64,000 nt of DNA from Dicaeum eximium (lineage: Eukaryota > Chordata > Aves > Passeriformes > Dicaeidae): the NCBI GenBank assembly GCA_013396995.1, contig VWZP01002422.1, positions 124,001 to 188,000 of the forward strand, read 5' to 3'. Shown in pieces: positions 24,301-35,946 of this stretch (position 1 is its first letter; the number at the start of each line of letters is the position of its first letter). The translations under genes and the position numbers were made by a program. The notes below the pieces were generated by a model. It was given only the letters and a program-made list of their open reading frames with translations, made no database searches and was not told where the DNA came from.

Positions 24301-26642
24301 ACTATAATGGTTCAAAATATGCTGGTAAAGCTTTCAGAGTCCACTAATTTGTTCAGTGACCTTGTAAAAACTACTTTGACATTTTAATTTTTTTTTTCAG
24401 AATGTGTTCACAGAATCTTCTCCACCAGTATTTGACAAGACTATTAGTGTAAGGGATCTTACTTTCTCTAATCCAAACTTGTGTATCACCAATATAATTA
24501 ACCCTAGGGAATTAAATAGAACTATAAATTAATTGAACTATAAAGAATGAAAAGATAAGAAAACAGGAAACGATTATACTACAAGAGAAGTAAATATTTT
24601 TTTTTTAGAAAAAATATATTTGCAATTTATGTCTACAAAATAAGAATAGAAATTAGATAAACTAGATAAAGATCTACTTTATTGACCATATTAATTTCCC
24701 TTGGGCTTAATTATTAAAAATCTATCCATTCTCTCATAGTACATGTCTAATGCAACCACTCATCTGGATTTTTGTCTTTCATATATTATGATTACACAAG
24801 CTTATATAATTGGTTTTAACTGCTGAATTGTTCAGTTTAGAGGATTTCTAATTTTAAGAGTGTGTAAGAACATGTACATCAACCTAAAATACATAAAAAG
24901 TCTCTTCTATGGTTTCATATGTTTTTGAGAATCAGTTTAAATGGAGATGAAATCTGGAGCTGACCAAATAGAAATACAGGGAAGAAGCTTACACTATAAT
25001 TTACATCCTCAATAGGTGATATTCAATTTGATTATCAGTTCCTATTTCTAGAAAGATAAGAGCTTTCAAGCCTTGTTTTTTCCTCTTACTCTTTAGCACT
25101 GGTCATTAGGCTGTATGCAACCTGATCATAAGGTCCAGGGCCTCTAGCCCCTCCCTGTCACAACATCAAATGTTGCTGCAGGCTTAAATCATGACCTCTA
25201 TTAAGTTTTTAACAGTTATATTTCCCACTAGTAATATCACTTTGGTAATTGGCTGTGGCCACTGGCCACACTTCTGTGGCAGATCCCTGACATTCCCCAT
25301 GCAATAATTGCCAGGTACTCCAGTGCTGGAAAGGAAAGAGAACTTTGATTTTAACATAGTGAATGTAAGTCATTTCAGTGATCTGGCAAACTCATTTTCT
25401 TTTGATATTGTTATATTGCTGAAAACACTGTAGGTTAGCCTGAAAATGTCTCTCAAATATACAGATCGAAGGCCAGGTAAACAAAACTTAATATTTCCCC
25501 AAAGAAGATAATTACAATACTCATTTCTATGTGAAAGACTAGCTTTTTAATTTGTAACAGCTGTTATTGGTCCAAATACAGGGCTTACTGTTAGCTCTTT
25601 TTTGTGTCTTTAAGTAGATATATACATATTTTCAAGATTACATTTCTAAGTAACTTCAGCTTATGTATGTTTGCCAGTGTGTTCTCTTGCTTTTCACTTT
25701 AATGGCACTTAAATTGAGCACTTCTGCTGTCAGTTGCTGCTGGAGTACATGAGAGGATATATTTTGTTGCCTTTGACCTGCCTTTGCCATTCACGGCCTC
25801 CACAGATCAGACAAAACATGAAATTAAAATAAAAATTATGTGACTTTACTTATCATGCTAACGTTAAGAAGCTTCTGATATCTTTCTGCCCAAAACATAT
25901 TTTTGAAGATATAGAGTAGAAGAAAACCCTAAAAATATTGCTCCTTTTTATCTAAAAGAAGAAAAATGAAAAAGGTAACATTATTTATTTTTATGATAAG
26001 TCTATTTAAGGTGCTAAATCAGACAGTGGCACCTTAAAAATACACTTGGCAAAGCTTTTATACATGTGAAACCATTGCTGTTTCAGGATTCATGTAGATA
26101 TTTCTTCTCTGATCTTCAATATATATGAACAAATAAAACTTGTACTAAAATCTACTTCAGGTGCAGTATCTTTATCACAGGAATTCAGAATCAATGAGAC
26201 CATAGCATGCCTTTAAAAGTATACACTTAAAAGTATATGTTGATATTTATTTTCTCAGCAAAGAAGATTTTACTTGAGTTTCCTTGTGTTACAATTTAAA
26301 CACAGTACTTTAAATGCTGTTTTGTTTACTAACCTAGCTTTCTTCTTCATAAGACACTGAAAGTTGTCTGTATCTGTGATGGCAGGGATGCCCTGGGGAA
26401 AGCAGTTGTTGTGGAGAGACTTAACAGCAGTAGAGTGAAATGCCTGCCCTGCTTTTAACTTTGGGACAAATTTGTGCAAGAATAGAGTTGAGTGCTACAA
26501 TGGGCTGAATGCTCAGGTACTCCTAATGAATTTTAGAAAGGTCAATTCATCCCATGAAATGCTAACAGAGAACATGAGGAAAAGTCAGCCAGGAAAATAA
26601 AACACTTCATTTCTATATTATATAATCTTAAAAAAAAAAAAT
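21369..26642. other. Intergenic AT-rich sequence
   Basis: No repeat family recognised. It holds a palindromic cluster CTAAAGTACTTTAG at about 21541-21560 and a possible 48-nt exon at 24401-24448 (see findings). It also holds a slightly GC-richer patch at 25100-25330 containing the self-complementary block TGGCCACTGGCCA, with no assignment. Confidence 0.55.
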
Positions 26643-26720
26643 CTTTGAATCATACAATGGTTTGGGCTGTAAGAGACCTTTAAAATCATCGAGATCCAAA
26701 TCCCTGCTAGAGGCAGACAT
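26643..26720 (-). mobile_element. Short CR1 LINE 3' end
   Basis: GAATCATACAATGGTTTGGGC followed by AAGAGACCTTTAAAATCATC and GAGATCCAAATCCC is the reverse complement of a CR1 tail and the last bases of its 3' untranslated region. Only about 80 bases remain, so the insertion was very strongly truncated at its 5' side. An A run precedes it. Confidence 0.8.
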
Positions 26721-28864
26721 ACAAGTTTGTAAATGGAAGTTTTATTTTCACCACAAAGACAGAGCATGAAGCCATGTTGGATATATGTAACAGTAGAAAA
26801 CAGAAAAATTAATTTATGTTTCCTCTGCTCTCAAAAGATCAAAAATATATTAAAAGTAACAAGATAAATCTACATTTATTCTTGATGCTTCTTTATACTT
26901 TGCCATGACTTTTTTTTGCAAAGTACTCTGGAATGTTTCTCATTTTAATATCTGTCAGAATGTTTTAGAAGGTTGTACTGCACTGTACTGAATCACAATG
27001 TTGTTGTAAAGTGTCTGATGTTGTCATTATTTATTTCTCTTGTAGACTTTTTCCACATTAATGAATCTCTTTAAAAGTATGGGAATTTTTCAGTCATATT
27101 TTTTGACAGGTAATTCTGTTCTTGCTTAAGCAAGGAAATCTGTAAAGACAACTCTAACATTTCTTTTCAGTTGTATGATTTGATCCTCATTATTATGACC
27201 TAAGTTCCTTTTTGGGTGAATTCAGAAGCAACTGGGCTAGATAAAGTGGATATACCTTCGTTGCTCTAATTAGAACACATGGCAGATAAAAAATAAGGCT
27301 TTTACACATTCGTTTGTTCTCCTTGGGGGAAAAAAAAAAGAAATAAGAAACTTCTGAACTCTTAAGACATGTCAATACATACCTGATGTTTGTTTTTTTC
27401 CTACACATATTCCTGCACGGAAAAAAAAGTCCTTCCAGGTCCTGAAGAACACATCATAAGAACACTAAAATTTCTTGATGTCATTTTTAGAATTAAATAG
27501 CAACTGCTTTTCTGCAAGGATGTGGTAGTCCAGCAGATATTAATTGAGGTCGAACTGTGTTTCAAGCTAGCACTGGGAGCCACACGTAGCTGTCACGGCT
27601 AAAAGTGGGTAATTACTGCTCATTTGAGGAAGAAAATGTCAGCAGATGCCATCATGACAACCCCTTGTGTCTGATGGCTGCAAATGACAGTTCTGCATCT
27701 GTGAGTCTCCTAATTTTGCTAAGGCTAGGGTAGACCTTTAATCTTCAGAGGCTATGCTGCCTGAGCTTTACTGTTTCAAGATAAATATTTTTCTAAATTA
27801 AATTCTATATCAATTATTTTTTAATGAATTCTAAGTAACCTTTTAGAACAGATTCATGTTATTTCCTTCTAGTATTCTGTAGGAAAAAAATCCCTGGAGT
27901 ATATCTAATCTCAGAGGATTCTTATACATATCATAATTCACCTGGGAAGAAACAGTGGTCTGAGTGTTGTACTGAATGAGGGATCTGGGATGCCACAGAC
28001 AGCAGGAAGCACTCAGAGACACAGTAAAAAGAGGTGCAATTAATCATCTGGAAAAACCTCTGTGGTGAATGCTTTACAATACTGTATATCAATTGTCATA
28101 TACCGACAGAAGTAAGATGTATTTCTAGAGGAAAAATTATCAATCATACCAGCTGAATAGAGCAGATTAATTGTTTATTATCATTTTTGAGTGATAACAT
28201 ATGTTGTAGGAAAAGAAATTATGTGTTATATGTCAATTTTTAGGCTTAACATTAGTAAGGCCGCAAAATGGTAATATACTTTTTTTTTCCGGTAGATTTA
28301 TTTTCTTTTGCAACTCTGACAGATTCACCATAACCTGAGCTGCCAAGAAAGTATCACAAATATGAACAATAGCACACAGACTAAACTTCTAAAAGCATTT
28401 GCTTTCCCTTGGAAAAAATGGGAAATAGTTCTTGATTCTAATGCTCAGCAGATACACTTATGAAGAAACTTTTACTATTGCCACTTTAAGTTGATGATCA
28501 CAGTACCCTGAGAAAATGCTTAGGTTAACCATGTGGAGCATGGGGAGAGAGGTGTACTTTAGAATATGATTCACATCTCCTAGGGTGCAAAGTAGGAAAT
28601 GATGAAAAGAATAGATACATTGAAAATTTGGTTATTTTCAAGATCTAGCAATTGAATACTAACCCTGAGAAAATGAAAATGTATTTTGCATCTGTGTTCA
28701 GGAAAGGAAAGACTCTATACAAAGTAGTCTACAAATTTTGATAGCCGTGGCATATTTAGACCACAGTTAAGTCCATGTTCATGGCATTATGGAGCTTACA
28801 CTTCATGTGAGCTAAGGATGAAACCACGGTTTCTGGTGGTACAAACACTTTGAAAGTTATGAAC
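26721..28864. other. Intergenic sequence
   Basis: No gene or repeat recognised. Positions 27590-27730 have balanced composition and clustered motifs and may be a conserved element (see findings). Confidence 0.55.
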
Positions 28865-29415
28865 AGTGTGGCTGGACAGTGGCCAGGCAGAAAGGGACCT
28901 GGGGGTGCTGGTGACAGCCGACTGAACATGAGCCAGCAGTGTGCCCTGGTGGCCAAGAAGGCCAATGGCTCCTGGCCTGTATTAGGAATGGTGTGGCCAG
29001 CAGGAGCAGGGAGGTCATTCTGCCCCTGTACCTGGCAGTGGTGAGGGACACCTTGAATGCTGTGTCCAGTCCTGGCCCTTCAGTTTGGGAAGGACATGGA
29101 GACGCTGGAGCGCATCCAGAGGAGGCAACGATGCTGGTGAGGGGCTGGGAACACAACTGACAGAATGAGAGGACAAAGTCTCAAGCTGCATCAAGGGAAA
29201 TTTAGGTTAGATATTAGGAAAAAGTTTTTCACAGAAAGAGTGATAAAGTACTGGAATGGTCTGCCCAGGGAGGTGGTGGAGTCACCATCCCTGGATGTGT
29301 TTAAAAAAAGACTGGATGTGGCACTGGGTGCCATGGTTTAGTTGAGCTGTTAAGGCTGGGTTGGACTTGATGATCTTGAAGATCTCTTCCAACCTTGTGA
29401 TTCTATGATTCTGTG
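28865..29415 (+). mobile_element. CR1 LINE, end of ORF2 plus 3' UTR, internally deleted
   Basis: The first half matches the C-terminal coding part of CR1 ORF2: AAAGGGACCTGGGGGTGCTG, ATGAGCCAGCAGTGTGCCC, TGGTGGCCAAGAAGGCCAA, and the GGAGCGCATCCAGAGGAGG block. At about 29140-29200 it jumps over several hundred bases of the usual element to the TTAGATATTAGGAAAAAG block. It ends with TTGGACTTGATGATCTTG and the tail GATTCTATGATTCTGTG. The 5' side is truncated. Frames of 96-99 aa antisense to it are not genes. It is better preserved than most copies in the window. Confidence 0.92.
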
Positions 29416-29907
29416 AATATGTGATGATCATCCTACCAAACCACAAGAACGACAGAATGAGAAATATCTGGGGCAAAGCCACAGCTGGGAGGGTGGTAGA
29501 AATTTGAGTCTGGGCAACACAGTGAAGAAGCATGGAAAGAGTGGACAGATGCTGTACTGAGGTATGAGGCATTGCACTGCAAGCTTGCTGCGTGTCCAGT
29601 TTCTTATCAAATATTGGCAGAGTTACATCTGACTGCTTTAGGATCTTTCTTGGTATTGATGCTGTTGGGTTTGCTCAAGACCAGGACCATGCACATGGAG
29701 GCAAAACTCTCCACATACTAAAAGCCAGGCTCAGGCACCAGTCCAAACTGGAGGAAAAGGGACCAGGTGATTAAAAAATGTATCAGGAGGAAAAAAAAGC
29801 AGGAGTTGAAGGGTTCTTTCCACCAATATTACCAAGGCATGGAAAATAGTGTTCCCTCTAATTCTTTTCCTTAAATAAACATAAACCAAATATGTTTATT
29901 TATCTAG
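29416..29907. other. Sequence between CR1 and a possible exon
   Basis: No repeat recognised. Pyrimidine-rich sequence lies at about 29855-29873, upstream of the candidate acceptor at 29906-29907. Confidence 0.4.
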
Positions 29908-30074
29908 TTCAAATTCCTGTTCTGGGAGACTCAAAACAAAGCGATAAATATAACAAATCATTGTTCCAGCAACAGAAAGATTACTTTATGTCAACAGATG
30001 ATACATTTTCATCCTCTGGAGACTCTGACCAGACTGATAATTTTTCAACAGAACTAATCATCACACAGATTTGA
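29908..30074 (+). CDS. Possible terminal coding exon, unrecognised protein
   Basis: After a possible splice acceptor (TTTATTTATCTAG, ending 29907) an open frame runs 55 codons to TGA at 30072-30074. AATAAA follows at 30144-30149, so acceptor, frame, stop and polyadenylation signal are in the right order for a last exon. The peptide has a hydrophilic, Ser/Asp-rich run (STDDTFSSSGDSDQTDNFS) like an intracellular tail, unlike the Phe/Leu/Tyr-rich frames expected from random AT-rich DNA. Against it: no family was recognised, the near part of the pyrimidine tract is weak, and no upstream partner exon was found. It could still be a chance frame. Confidence 0.25.
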
Positions 30075-31994
30075 GAACAAAGTACTACTTTCATGTCTAG
30101 GAGACCTTTACAAGAGGCACTATTCTATTCACATGTGATATGAAATAAATACCTTTTATAACCAAATACAGTCTGTATTTTGTGTTGTTTTCCAAGTTTG
30201 TCTGACTAGCTCAGACATTCCATGTAAACAAAACAAAACAAATCACAAGCAAAACAAACAAATAAACAAACAAAAATCTCCCTGCCCCCCCACAAGCGTT
30301 CCAACAGCCCATGTTGGTTTTTAGATTGTAATTGGGATAATTTATATCATGTATTCTGTAACTAATCTACTTACAGCTGGCATCTAAGTCTCTTATGTTA
30401 CATAATAGTCAGGACTTTGAACACTTTCACCTATATGCTCTGCCTCTGTAGGCACAGTACTTCAGAATGACTAACACTGTAACAGAAAATTGCCAAGGGA
30501 AATGTTAAAAAGCTCTAGAGGTTAGTTTGAATATCATTGTGACTTCCACTGTTTCTAAATGTGTAGTTGCGTATAGATATTATAGTACATAGGTACACCT
30601 ACAATATAAAACACATGGGCATTAGTTAAAAATCTGTAACTGATGTCCATGAAAGCATTACCAAAAAAAAAATTAATGGGCTTACTGTATTTAATGCATG
30701 TATATTCAGTGTTTGAATAAGACTTCAAATAGAGGGAGCATTTTTCAAGCAAGTTTTGTCCTCCTCATGAAAAAGTTGTGAACTCTGGGTTTAATATCTG
30801 GAAATGGGATTGTCTATTATGCTATAAAATTCATGTATGTTTTAATTTCAAGGCCCATTACATAAAGCAAGAGAATGCAACTAGCCTTGTAGTGTCTCTA
30901 GCTGTAGGCTGCAGATTTTTTTTTTTAACCTATAAATCTCTGAAGATCACACCAAAATAATTGATAAAGTATTTTAAATGGAACACTTGAAACATTACTA
31001 AGCATCAAAGTGGTGAAATGGATTTCTGTTATCCAGATGCCTGGTAATATCAATTTAATCTTTTTACACTTACACAAAGTTTACAATAAATTCTTCCTTA
31101 ACCTGAACTTCATTGCTTGGAAAACCTTAACGAGGTTTTTTTTTAAACTTCTTATTGGTCTGTATATAATTAATTTCCCACATTTTTCCTTTTTCTTATT
31201 AATTTGAACAGAAGAAGCTTCTCAAAGAATCTCTTGTGAGACAGTAGAAATCCATAATATTATCAGTTATAGCTAGGCAAGGATTAAAAGAGAGTGCCTT
31301 GTTTATTCTTTTTTCTGTATATTTTTTCAGCATTCAACTAGATAGGATATAGCATTAAAACACTTCTGTTAATAAAAAAGCAGGGTGAACATGTATTTGT
31401 TAGTGTTGTCAAAGATCCTAAGCAAATGCATGGCAAATATATTCACGGCTTCATACATTTGACTTTGCAATGCAGAGAGAGAAAGAAATTACTTTGTTGT
31501 ATATCCATACAAACATTTTTACTTCAGTATCCAAACTTAAAGATCATTGGCAAACAATTATTTGATCTTTCTTTGATTTTGATTCTGCTTACAAAGACTG
31601 ACTACAGAAGCATTAAAAGTTACTCATAATTTTGTCACAATTCTCTTTTGCAAGTGAAAAAGAAAAAAAAAGAAAGAGAGAAAGGAAAATAAGGAGAGAA
31701 TTTGCCTCTGATTTTATGTTTCCAGGGTTCTTAAGTTCAGTATGAACCAAATATTTAAGCTCTGAAATTAAGACTTAATGGATCTAGAGGTGTTCTGTAT
31801 AAAAGAATGGTAAATCTTACATAATTTTCTTCCTATGAATATTGTCAAATCAAATTATCCACTGACAGATGGTAATCAGCCTAGCTAATTTTATTATTAT
31901 TTTTTCAAGCATCTAGTGTATAAATTTTAACTAATTCATATTCAAACCCAAATAATGGTCACTAGACTTTATTGCAAATATAACCATTTCACCC
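30075..31994. other. Intergenic AT-rich sequence
   Basis: Contains the possible 3' UTR and polyadenylation signal of the preceding candidate exon, an AAAC/AAAT low-complexity run at 30228-30276, and otherwise nothing assignable. Frames of 60-67 aa lack motifs. Confidence 0.55.
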
Positions 31995-33116
31995 TGAATT
32001 ACTGCACTGGTTGATGAGGAGAGAGCATCCAAAATCATCTGCATGGACTTGCGCAAAACATTTGACGCCGTCCCATGACACCCCGATTTTTAAACTGGAG
32101 AGGAATGGTTTTGACAATGGCCCACGGGATGGATAAAGAATTGACTGGGTAGCTGCACACAAAGACTTGCAGTCCACAAGCAGAGAGCAAATGTCCACAT
32201 GGCGAGTGGTGTCCCTCGGAGGTCGGTACTGGGACAGGTGCTGTTCAGCATTTGTCACGGTATTGAGGGCACCATTAGCAGGTTCACCACTGACACCAAG
32301 TTGTGTGGTGCACTCAACACACTGGAGGGAAGGAATGCCATCCAAAAGGGACCTTGAAAGGCTTGAGAGGTATGCATGTGCAAAACCCTTGAAGAACAAG
32401 ACCAAGTGTAAGGTCCTGCACCTAGGACAGGGCATTCCTGTGCACAAATACGTGCTGGGCAGAGAACAGATTGAGAGCAGCCCTTCAGAGAAAGCTCAAG
32501 ATATTCATCACTGTGCACTTGCAGCCCAGAAACCACATCCTGGGCTGCATCAAAATAAGTATGACTAGCAGGCTGATTTTTGCTCTCTGCTCTGCTCTGG
32601 TGATACCTCACCTGAGTACTGCATCCAGCTCCTAGACACCCAAGATAAGAAGGATGTGAAGTTGCTGGAGTGAGTCCAGAGCAAGACCATGAAGATGATC
32701 AGAAGTCTGGAATACTTCTTCTTTGATGACAAGCTGAGAGCGCTGTTGTTCAGCATCAAAAAGACTCCAAAGAGATCATTCCAATACCTAAAGGAGGCAC
32801 AGAAGAATGCTGGAGGTGGACGTTATAGTTGGGAATGGAGTGATAGGATAAGAGATTGTGGCTGTAAAATAAAGACAGTATGTTTTATTTCAATGTTAAA
32901 AAGAAATTTTTTACAGTGAGGACGATGAGACTCTGAAATTTTTGTCCCAAGAAGTTATGGATGCTCAATTATTGTCCCTGGAACTGTTCAATGTCAGGCT
33001 GGATGGGGCCCTGAGAAATCTGATCTAGTGTGTCACATACCTGACCATGGCAGAGGTGTTGGAGCTAAGAGATCTTTAAGATTCTTTCCAATGGCCTTAT
33101 ATTCTAAGATTCTATG
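31995..33116 (+). mobile_element. CR1 LINE, RT domain to 3' end, decayed
   Basis: About 1.1 kb of CR1 ORF2 and 3' UTR. Reverse-transcriptase landmarks are readable. MDLRKTFDAV at 32043-32072 is the motif-A region and is followed by a stop at 32076. GVPRRSVLGQVLFS lies at 32208-32249. FTTDTKL at 32283-32303 stands where F-A-D-D-T-K-L is usual, so the catalytic pair is broken. The C-terminal blocks follow (CTCACCTGAGTACTGCATCC, GTTGCTGGAGTGAGTCCAGAG), then GGCTGGATGGGGCCCTGAGAAA and the tail AGATTCTATGA. Multiple stops and frameshifts make it a dead copy. The 152, 133 and 118 aa frames here are fragments or antisense shadows. Confidence 0.92.
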
Positions 33117-35568
33117 ACATTTTAGACCAGAATAAGTTAAAGGGGAAATCATAGCTCATTGTACTAAGTGTTGTAATATAGTGCCTGCTGATTTTGGCAA
33201 ATCATTGGTTAGGACTACAGATTTTTAGGTGACTTACAATACATTTCTTTGTGAAGAAGTGTCTTATATGTAAAAATAGTTGAAAAGCATTTTCTTAGGA
33301 CCATGACAAAATATCTGTATCAGAATTATTTGTTTCAGAAGTTGCATCAGGGCTAAAACTTGAGGAAGGGGACTAAACACATTCCACGGAAAATAATTTT
33401 TGTCATCATATTTCCATCATTCTAAGTTGTGACTGACATCTTCCATACAGAGCTGAGAACAGATACTTGAACATATAATATCTGTAAGAGTATTCAAGAA
33501 ATACTTTACTTTTAGTCAGAGTTCACAACTCCATGATAAGTTGACCTTGTCTGCTTAATGTTGAATTTTCACATCATACATTGATGGCATCATATATTGC
33601 TATCATGTCTCAGTCAGGAATTCCATATTTTCTCTTGCAACGAAAGGTAAAAAAGAGCTTTATTCAATGACTGCAACAGAGATAATGCTAGTATTATTTT
33701 GCTATGGGGAAGCTTCCGCATGCATTTTTAGGACTTCCAAGTAACTAGAGTAATCAACAAAGAATGAGGCAACCTCTAAGAAATGGGAGCTCTTAGTCTA
33801 AGAAATTTGCCTAAAGATGAGACTTGTAATGCTACAGTGATTTCATGCCTTGTCCATTTTCTGCCACATGGTTAAAATTAAAATTAAACCTGCGGAAGGA
33901 CTATAGATTTAATCTTGGAGTAGCTCTTAGAAAGACTAGAAAACATTCCATAGGTGGGTGACCATTTGCATAACAGCCTAGTTTTTATGTTTCATTTGGT
34001 TTGTAAATGTCTGTAGGTGTGGATATGCCATCCACATAGAACATGTGATTTAAAAGGAACAAAATGTTTTTAGGTGTCATTCACCTAAAGCTTACACTCT
34101 TGCTCTAGTACTAAGAGAACTGAATCAGAGTTGTATAAAGCTTTTCTAAGCATCTACCCACTCAACACCATGGTTTCTCACTACACATGCCTTTTACAAA
34201 TGATGATTGTTTACTGCTGTGTTTTTTGTGCAGTTTGTGTTATCTTAAAAAGTGCAATTTTCAAACTTTTGTTCCAGTGATTCTTACTTTAATTAATATT
34301 TCACTAGGTGAGTAATTTTTGAGTCCAAAATGTTAAGTTTACATCTACTGTCTTATTTAGTGGGGTAGAAGTAATTCTCTAAACTGTAGTAGAATGAAAA
34401 AATAAATGATGCAGGAAGTATATGTACATTAGGAAAACGTGCGTCTAGTCTAACTTTATGGTCCAGAAAAAAATGCTGATGTGATAAAAAGAGAACAAAG
34501 CAAATATTCTAAACCACTGACACATAATTAGAGCATAATTTCAATTACCTAAATTGAAGGTACTGTTACTTACCTGAAAATTCACATTATCTGAAACAAT
34601 CGGAAAGGAACCTGATACTACTTAATCCAATACTGAAATTAAGTAACAGAGGAGCATGTACGTCTGCACAAGAAGACTGAAGTGAAGTGATCAAACTGGA
34701 GGGTGTCTTTGGGAGGAAAAAAGAAGATACAGATTTTAAAAAATTTATACCATTGCCAGTAAACTGAGGCCACTTCCTGTCTTCAGGTTTCAGCATCTAA
34801 AATGATAAGCACATAAAGATCACAGTAAGCATTTCCAAGGCCAACACAGGAGTTAAATTGCTGCCTACCATGCTCACAACAGGAAGCCACGAGCATGTAG
34901 GTGTTTTATTCATACAGATCCACACAGTGGCAAGCTTTGCAACTTGAGTCTAAGTGAGCCACACCTGGGAATGCACCTGAGTAGAGAATCACACAACCAC
35001 AAAGACCCCTGACTCAGGGTAATAGCAGCCTTGCAGCAGAGTTCGGGAATTTAGGGCAGACCAATTTCTCTTTAATTGTTTCCCAGTCTTCTGCTGCCTG
35101 TAGTAACCTCTGTGGCATGTGTTCACCTTCTGTTCACTATTATATTTTGTTGCTGGAATTGTGACAGATGTTCCAGCTGTGCGAGGCTCAAAGGGGCATA
35201 GAAATGTTGGTTCTAAAATATACATTTTACTCCAAACTCTGCAGAATCATGCCAGATATTTTAAAGTACTAATTTCAATGTTGAAACCAAATCTAACAAT
35301 CTTTATAAAAAGAAGAAAAAATACCTGTCTAAGTATGCAAGAGAATTTTGGCAGATCAAACACATTTTCAAAGAATACCAGCATTGTAGAACTTCTGAAA
35401 TACTAAGATCAAGAATGTCTTTCACTTAGTATTTAGTGAGTCATAAATCTCTTTTGTGGTTTCTACGTACTATTCTAAAAATTTGGTGTGTAGAATTATT
35501 TGAATTTCAGATGTTTGATGTCTCACTGCATCCAGGCTTTCTTAGCCAAAGTATGCAATAATAAAAAT
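33117..35568. other. Intergenic AT-rich sequence
   Basis: No repeat or gene recognised. Positions 34850-35210 are less AT-rich and repeat-free but could not be assigned. Confidence 0.55.
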
Positions 35569-35946
35569 TGAGTTGGAAAGCCCCTTCCAACTTCCAAAAA
35601 GTGAGAAAGGATCTTCACTTTTTAAATTTTAGAAAGGTTTATTAAAAACCTTATCAAACATTACAACAGAAGACTGAATAAAGAAAATGAAACATGGTAC
35701 CAGGAGCAAGGTATTCCCCACCATGTGCTCGACCTCAAAATGCATTCCACCTTTTTAACCCTTTCGCCCCTCCCCAAGTTCTGTCCATTGGCTCCTTCTT
35801 CACAGTCCAGTGGTGGAGATCACTTCCTGACATTTTGATGGGAGGTCAGACGTTACCATAGTAATGAGCCAACCCTCCCAAATGCCCCAGCTTCCCCAGC
35901 TTCCCCAGCCATCCCGCAGGAACAAAAGGAAAAAAAAAGGGTAACA
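35569..35946 (-). mobile_element. Solo LTR of an avian endogenous retrovirus
   Basis: In minus orientation the element reads, in order: a probable start TGTTACCC (complement of 35939-35946), a CpG-poor U3, an ATTGG box, a TATA-like GGTTAAAAAG (complement of 35751-35760), an AATAAA signal (complement of 35638-35643), an A/T-rich R-U5, and an end in ...CCAACTCA. A GTTGGAA/TTCCAAC hairpin sits at that end (35572-35591). Repeated CCCCAGCTT units lie at 35884-35907. No clean target duplication was found, so both ends are approximate. The promoter-to-polyadenylation order supports LTR identity; the family is not certain. Confidence 0.75.

Noticed and set aside
31989..32611. 152, 133 and 118 aa frames on both strands
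   Set aside because: Fragments and antisense shadows of a decayed CR1 reverse-transcriptase region.
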